From Rickettsiales bacterium (GTDB lineage: Bacteria > Bacteroidota > Bacteroidia > Cytophagales > Cyclobacteriaceae): a stretch of 48,022 nt of DNA. The first letter of the stretch is position 1. The number at the start of each line of letters is the position of its first letter. Shown here piece by piece: positions 45,901 to 48,022 of the stretch. The notes under the pieces are model-generated. The model searched no databases, was not told the DNA's origin, and worked only from the letters and a program-made list of their open reading frames with translations. The stretch is from contig PBTY01000067.1 in the NCBI GenBank assembly GCA_002729235.1, positions 20,665 through 68,686 of the forward strand, in the 5' to 3' direction. Made by a program: the position numbers and the translations under genes.

Positions 45901-48022
45901 TAATCCTGACCAACTTCCATCATTTGTGAAAATGCTTCTATCCGGTAAAATATCTGATCCAGCAGGTTGATCAAATCTATAATATGCATCCAAACCTGAT
46001 TCATTTCCGATCAATGTGGACAACATATGATCGTTAATTTCTGATTCTGTCAACGTGTAATTCCAAACCCTCAGCTCATCCAATGATCCGGAAAATTGGA
46101 AAGTACCATCATAATAAGTTCCTAATGTTACTCCTGAAGGAAGAGATCCTGTTACTGTTGGAATACTCCCTGTAAAAGTCAATACATCCTGAACTCCGTT
46201 AATGTAAATTTTCAGACGATCGGCATCTAAACTTTGGGTTCCATCAAAAGTCATTACAATATGATACCATTTACTTGATTCAAGAATCGTAGCAGTTCTG
46301 CCGTATGCCTCTGACCCATTCGAAACCACTCCTAATAAACTTCCACCAGCTCCATCTAATTGTAAATCCACACGCTGTGTACCAGAAGATCCACAAACAA
46401 AAAACACATCGAATCCTCCTAAAGCATCGAAGGAAGACCATAATTCAATAGAAAAATTCTGCGTGTTTTGAAATGTCGTAATTCCTTCAATATCAACTTT
46501 GTCATCAGTGCCATCAAAATTCAAAGCTCTTCCTGGAGCAATATATGCCCCAGCATACCTTGAATTACTGGGACTAGACAATGAGTTGTAAAGCGATACC
46601 ACCCTCCACCAGTATGCAGTATTACTAGAAAGAGTGGAGGTTGTATATGTTTCGGTATCTGCCGCTAAGACTGCACTGTAATTCGTCCAGGCCACATTAT
46701 CAGTAGAATACTGAACTCGAAAACCTGTTTCTGTAGAAGCCGTATCGGTCCATGTTAAGGTTATTGAATTACCAACATTTTCCACTGCGAATAAATCAAT
46801 TGGTGCTGCTGGAGGGAGTGCCACTGTAAAAACCGCGTCGCTACTATCTGCTTCACCAGAAGTGGTATTGGTTATTTTTATGAGACCCTCTGTGGTTTGA
46901 ACTGAAGGCACAGTCCATGAATAGGTATCATCTGCTACCTCAGAATAAGTACCAGAAAAAACATTGGAGTAAGACACACCGTTGTCCTCAGAAAAATCAA
47001 TGCTGATGTTATCACTTGTATTCCAGATAGATCCAAGGGTCCATCCCAGGTCTACTGTCTCTCCAGGTTGAAACAACTCACCACCATTTGGATAATACAG
47101 TGCAACCCCAGGACAGGTAGCACAGATGGTGAAGGATAAGGTGGTGTCTGAAACATTTCTTGATGTATTTCGGACAATCATTTTCACCGAGGTACTTTCA
47201 ATAGCTGGTACGGTCCAATTGTAGGTACTGCTATCTCCACTATTAGTTAAGGACGTATATCCTACCGAATTGATGTTTACGGATGTAGCACCACCATCCA
47301 ATGAATAGCGAAGATTAAAATTATCATTTATCCCTAAATCGGCATTCAGCCAGGTGATTGGTAGTGTAGCTCCTTGTGAAACAAATTGCCCATTAACAGG
47401 TGAAACTACATCAACTAATGGTTCGAAATACACACGAACTGCATTGCTCGTATCTGAAAGTAAACGCGTAGTATTTCTTACGATAAATTCAATATTCTGA
47501 TCCAGTGCCGAACCAAAATCTGGCATGGTGAAAGTATAAGTAGAAGAATCTCCACTATTAGTAAGTGACGTATAGCCGACTGAATTGATGTTCACCGAAG
47601 TAACACCTCCATCCAATGAATAGCGAAGATTGAAATTATCATTTATCCCTAAATCGGCATTCAGCCAGGTGATATCGATCGTTTCTGCAAACTTGCGCTC
47701 CTCCACTCCAGTGGGTGAGACAATCACCACATCTGGCTCGAAATATACACGGACTGCATTGCTTGTATCTGAGAGTAAACGGGTCGTATTTCTTACGATA
47801 AATTCAATGTTCTGATCCAGTACCGAACCAAAATCTGGCATGGTGAAAGTATAAGTAGAAGAATCTCCACTATTAGTAAGTGACGTATAACCGACTGAAT
47901 TGATATTGACTGAAGTAACTCCCCCATCCAATGAGTAGCGAAGATTGAAGTTATCATTAACCCCTAAATCAGCATTTAGCCAGGTGATATCAATTGTTTC
48001 CGCAAACTTGCGCTCCTCAACT
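42955..48022 (-). CDS. Giant multidomain T9SS surface protein, N-terminus beyond the window
   Basis: The frame is open across the right edge, so at least 1688 residues belong to one protein. In reading direction (high to low coordinate): tandem 105-residue beta-sandwich repeats (47.1-48.0 kb), Ser/Thr-rich Ig-like domains with a SWTVPS-type motif, a fibronectin-III domain (about 46.55-46.8 kb), a LamG/concanavalin-type domain (about 45.85-46.5 kb; FNFDGTDD-like start, SIELW, FSGSLDELRVWN), more SPNG-type Ig domains (44.95-45.85 kb), an LRR block (44.3-44.56 kb), an Ig domain, a Cna-B-like domain, the RKVKRAGCS module (43.47-43.55 kb) and a T9SS sorting domain (SIYPNPATDYVSIDL). Such proteins act as large surface adhesins or matrix components. 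The function of this one is unknown. Confidence 0.9.
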   Translation of the reverse strand, partial: VEERKFAETIDITWLNADLGVNDNFNLRYSLDGGVTSVNINSVGYTSLTNSGDSSTYTFTMPDFGSVLDQNIEFIVRNTTRLLSDTSNAVRVYFEPDVVIVSPTGVEERKFAETIDITWLNADLGINDNFNLRYSLDGGVTSVNINSVGYTSLTNSGDSSTYTFTMPDFGSALDQNIEFIVRNTTRLLSDTSNAVRVYFEPLVDVVSPVNGQFVSQGATLPITWLNADLGINDNFNLRYSLDGGATSVNINSVGYTSLTNSGDSSTYNWTVPAIESTSVKMIVRNTSRNVSDTTLSFTICATCPGVALYYPNGGELFQPGETVDLGWTLGSIWNTSDNISIDFSEDNGVSYSNVFSGTYSEVADDTYSWTVPSVQTTEGLIKITNTTSGEADSSDAVFTVALPPAAPIDLFAVENVGNSITLTWTDTASTETGFRVQYSTDNVAWTNYSAVLAADTETYTTSTLSSNTAYWWRVVSLYNSLSSPSNSRYAGAYIAPGRALNFDGTDDKVDIEGITTFQNTQNFSIELWSSFDALGGFDVFFVCGSSGTQRVDLQLDGAGGSLLGVVSNGSEAYGRTATILESSKWYHIVMTFDGTQSLDADRLKIYINGVQDVLTFTGSIPTVTGSLPSGVTLGTYYDGTFQFSGSLDELRVWNYTLTESEINDHMLSTLIGNESGLDAYYRFDQPAGSDILPDRSIFTNDGSWSGLSGTNSAANWISSGAFADPSPSITVVSPNGTESYNVADTIQVSWNELNIEPTDSIAISFSVVSDGDFILIDKGLSSTYSGVFDWVLPDSITTQALIQVENLTQSVSDQSDNFFTINAQIIPSVTVVDPNGGEFVETGTNYTVSWSDVAFASSDNIAISLSMDGGSNFSILSQGTSGTTYPGNTFSWDVGDSTSTTALIMVENITQDLRDTSDAVFTIGSVDRSITLLTPNGGEEIVQGSAQTVSFEVEGLLLTDVLIFELSLDSGSTFPYLIAQAPLSIYTDSTFQWTVSQPVSSQAYFRASVSAYGIADTTDTDFSIVEPNLAPSFDSYNATIIGDELTLDYALNEAGTVYMVVLEDGNAIPNASQMKDAATGGQALTGQIVTGNFTYDQSPDVVREQVASAFVRQSLFDIYLTAEDGEGNLNDGLAIPNVLAQYSPLESDSIVVSTIYNVLGGETWQNTATDWNTLALSERSEIVVENDRISVLNLSDKAIEGSLGTEVLGLDSLKVLLLSGNSFEGIPLLTGLTELTTLDVSDNQIDLGDLELNADLFTEDTQYSPQANIGTRDSLTIPQGSSYSFDIGVGGVNNTYQWKADYYNTFEENFVNVEGETTASLTISALGFDNMATYQLEIQNPLLPGLVVNTEPVQLWATANLDFTVYGDNDILLDQGSAYALRNQGPGLPFDSIPKLENGSFDPEGLVFTNGKVIFENLLLGDYLIAIRADPNSYLPTYYKNTFLWEEADTLTLRQDVLDTMTMFTVPPALTPADGSGTLAGTVESDFNADENEGRIDARRKVKRAGCSIRRFVPKGRTDQDEEGEFELIAYVESDDEGKFKIENIPAGLYRFNIEYPGIPMDEDSYVEFEIGEEGSTSNSIELQATVTEDGIFVERINLLSASWSTIDVSIYPNPATDYVSIDLAKELKGHLIRIVDVKGREYLRKIYDGESVIKWETVLIPDGMYFLNIVDLDAHQRTLTRKIVVRH
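43471..43545 (-). other. Segment coding the shared RKVKRAGCS module (giant protein copy)
   Basis: Codes a basic, cysteine-containing motif RKVKRAGCSIRRFVPKGR, followed by a beta domain (GEFELIAYVESDDEGKF). The LRR protein's copy is at about 38309-38385 and has nearly the same sequence (RKVKRAGCSVRRFVPKGR). The motif lies between the Cna-B-like part and the beta domain preceding the sorting domain in both proteins. Confidence 0.8.
47120..48022 (-). repeat. Near-identical 315-bp tandem repeats in the giant surface gene
   Basis: A reference sequence, tagcgaagat on the plus strand, occurs at 47306, 47621 and 47936, exactly 315 bases apart (105 residues). The copies at 47.4-47.7 and 47.7-48.0 kb are nearly identical in DNA, and the one nearest 47.1 kb diverges at its 3' coding end. 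The array runs off the window, so the copy number is unknown. Confidence 0.92.

Noticed and set aside
41933-48022. Tandem repeats as a possible CRISPR or satellite array
   Set aside because: The repeats (114 and 315 bases) are in frame in long genes and lack unique spacers, so they are protein repeats.

Overview
The window comes from the chromosome of a Bacteroidota bacterium, most likely a marine member of the order Cytophagales. Supporting signs are three large or enzymatic secreted proteins with type IX secretion (T9SS, Por) C-terminal sorting domains of the 'YPNP' type, Bacteroidota-type -7 promoter boxes (TAnnTTTG), a DUF5723-like outer-membrane barrel, moderately AT-rich DNA and a very compact layout. 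The genus cannot be fixed from this sequence alone. No rRNA, tRNA, insertion sequence, prophage or CRISPR array was seen, and no gene-free stretch exceeds 300 bases.

Layout. 1-2.1 kb: a BlaI/MecI-type repressor and a M56 (BlaR1-like) metallopeptidase running off the left edge, preceded by a palindromic operator, then mazG. 2.2-9.3 kb: a small cysteine-rich membrane protein, glmM, a NUDIX/YHS pair, cysteine desulfurase plus a secreted peptidoglycan-amidase-like protein, ferrochelatase and a VTT/DedA membrane protein. 9.3-16.9 kb: two unknown proteins, an operon recJ-lptB-GH3, a TPR/PD40 periplasmic protein and rluD. 16.9-21.3 kb: a PLP enzyme, a large lipoprotein and a beta-barrel with a strongly basic repeat tail. 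21.3-29.5 kb: radA, pheA, glyA-tatC-rpiB, a polytopic membrane protein and rbfA-lolC/E. 29.6-34 kb: a SNF2 helicase and a retropepsin-like/PDZ protein.

34-37.8 kb holds the most distinctive module: a flavoprotein, a UbiA prenyltransferase, a type III polyketide synthase and a SAM methyltransferase. PKS, methyltransferase and flavoprotein are the same three classes as the Streptomyces griseus srsA-srsB-srsC phenolic-lipid pathway. With a prenyltransferase added, the set suggests a methylated, possibly prenylated phenolic or quinone lipid. The product is an inference.

37.8 kb to the right edge is a cell-surface region read leftwards: a giant multidomain T9SS protein (cut by the window edge) with near-identical 315-bp repeats, a repeat-rich fibre-like secreted protein that appears to lack a canonical start codon, and a second T9SS leucine-rich-repeat protein. 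The first and last share a C-terminal module of the same architecture. Across the window, six of seven convergent gene pairs overlap at their 3' ends by 4-14 bp, so there is little room for separate terminators.
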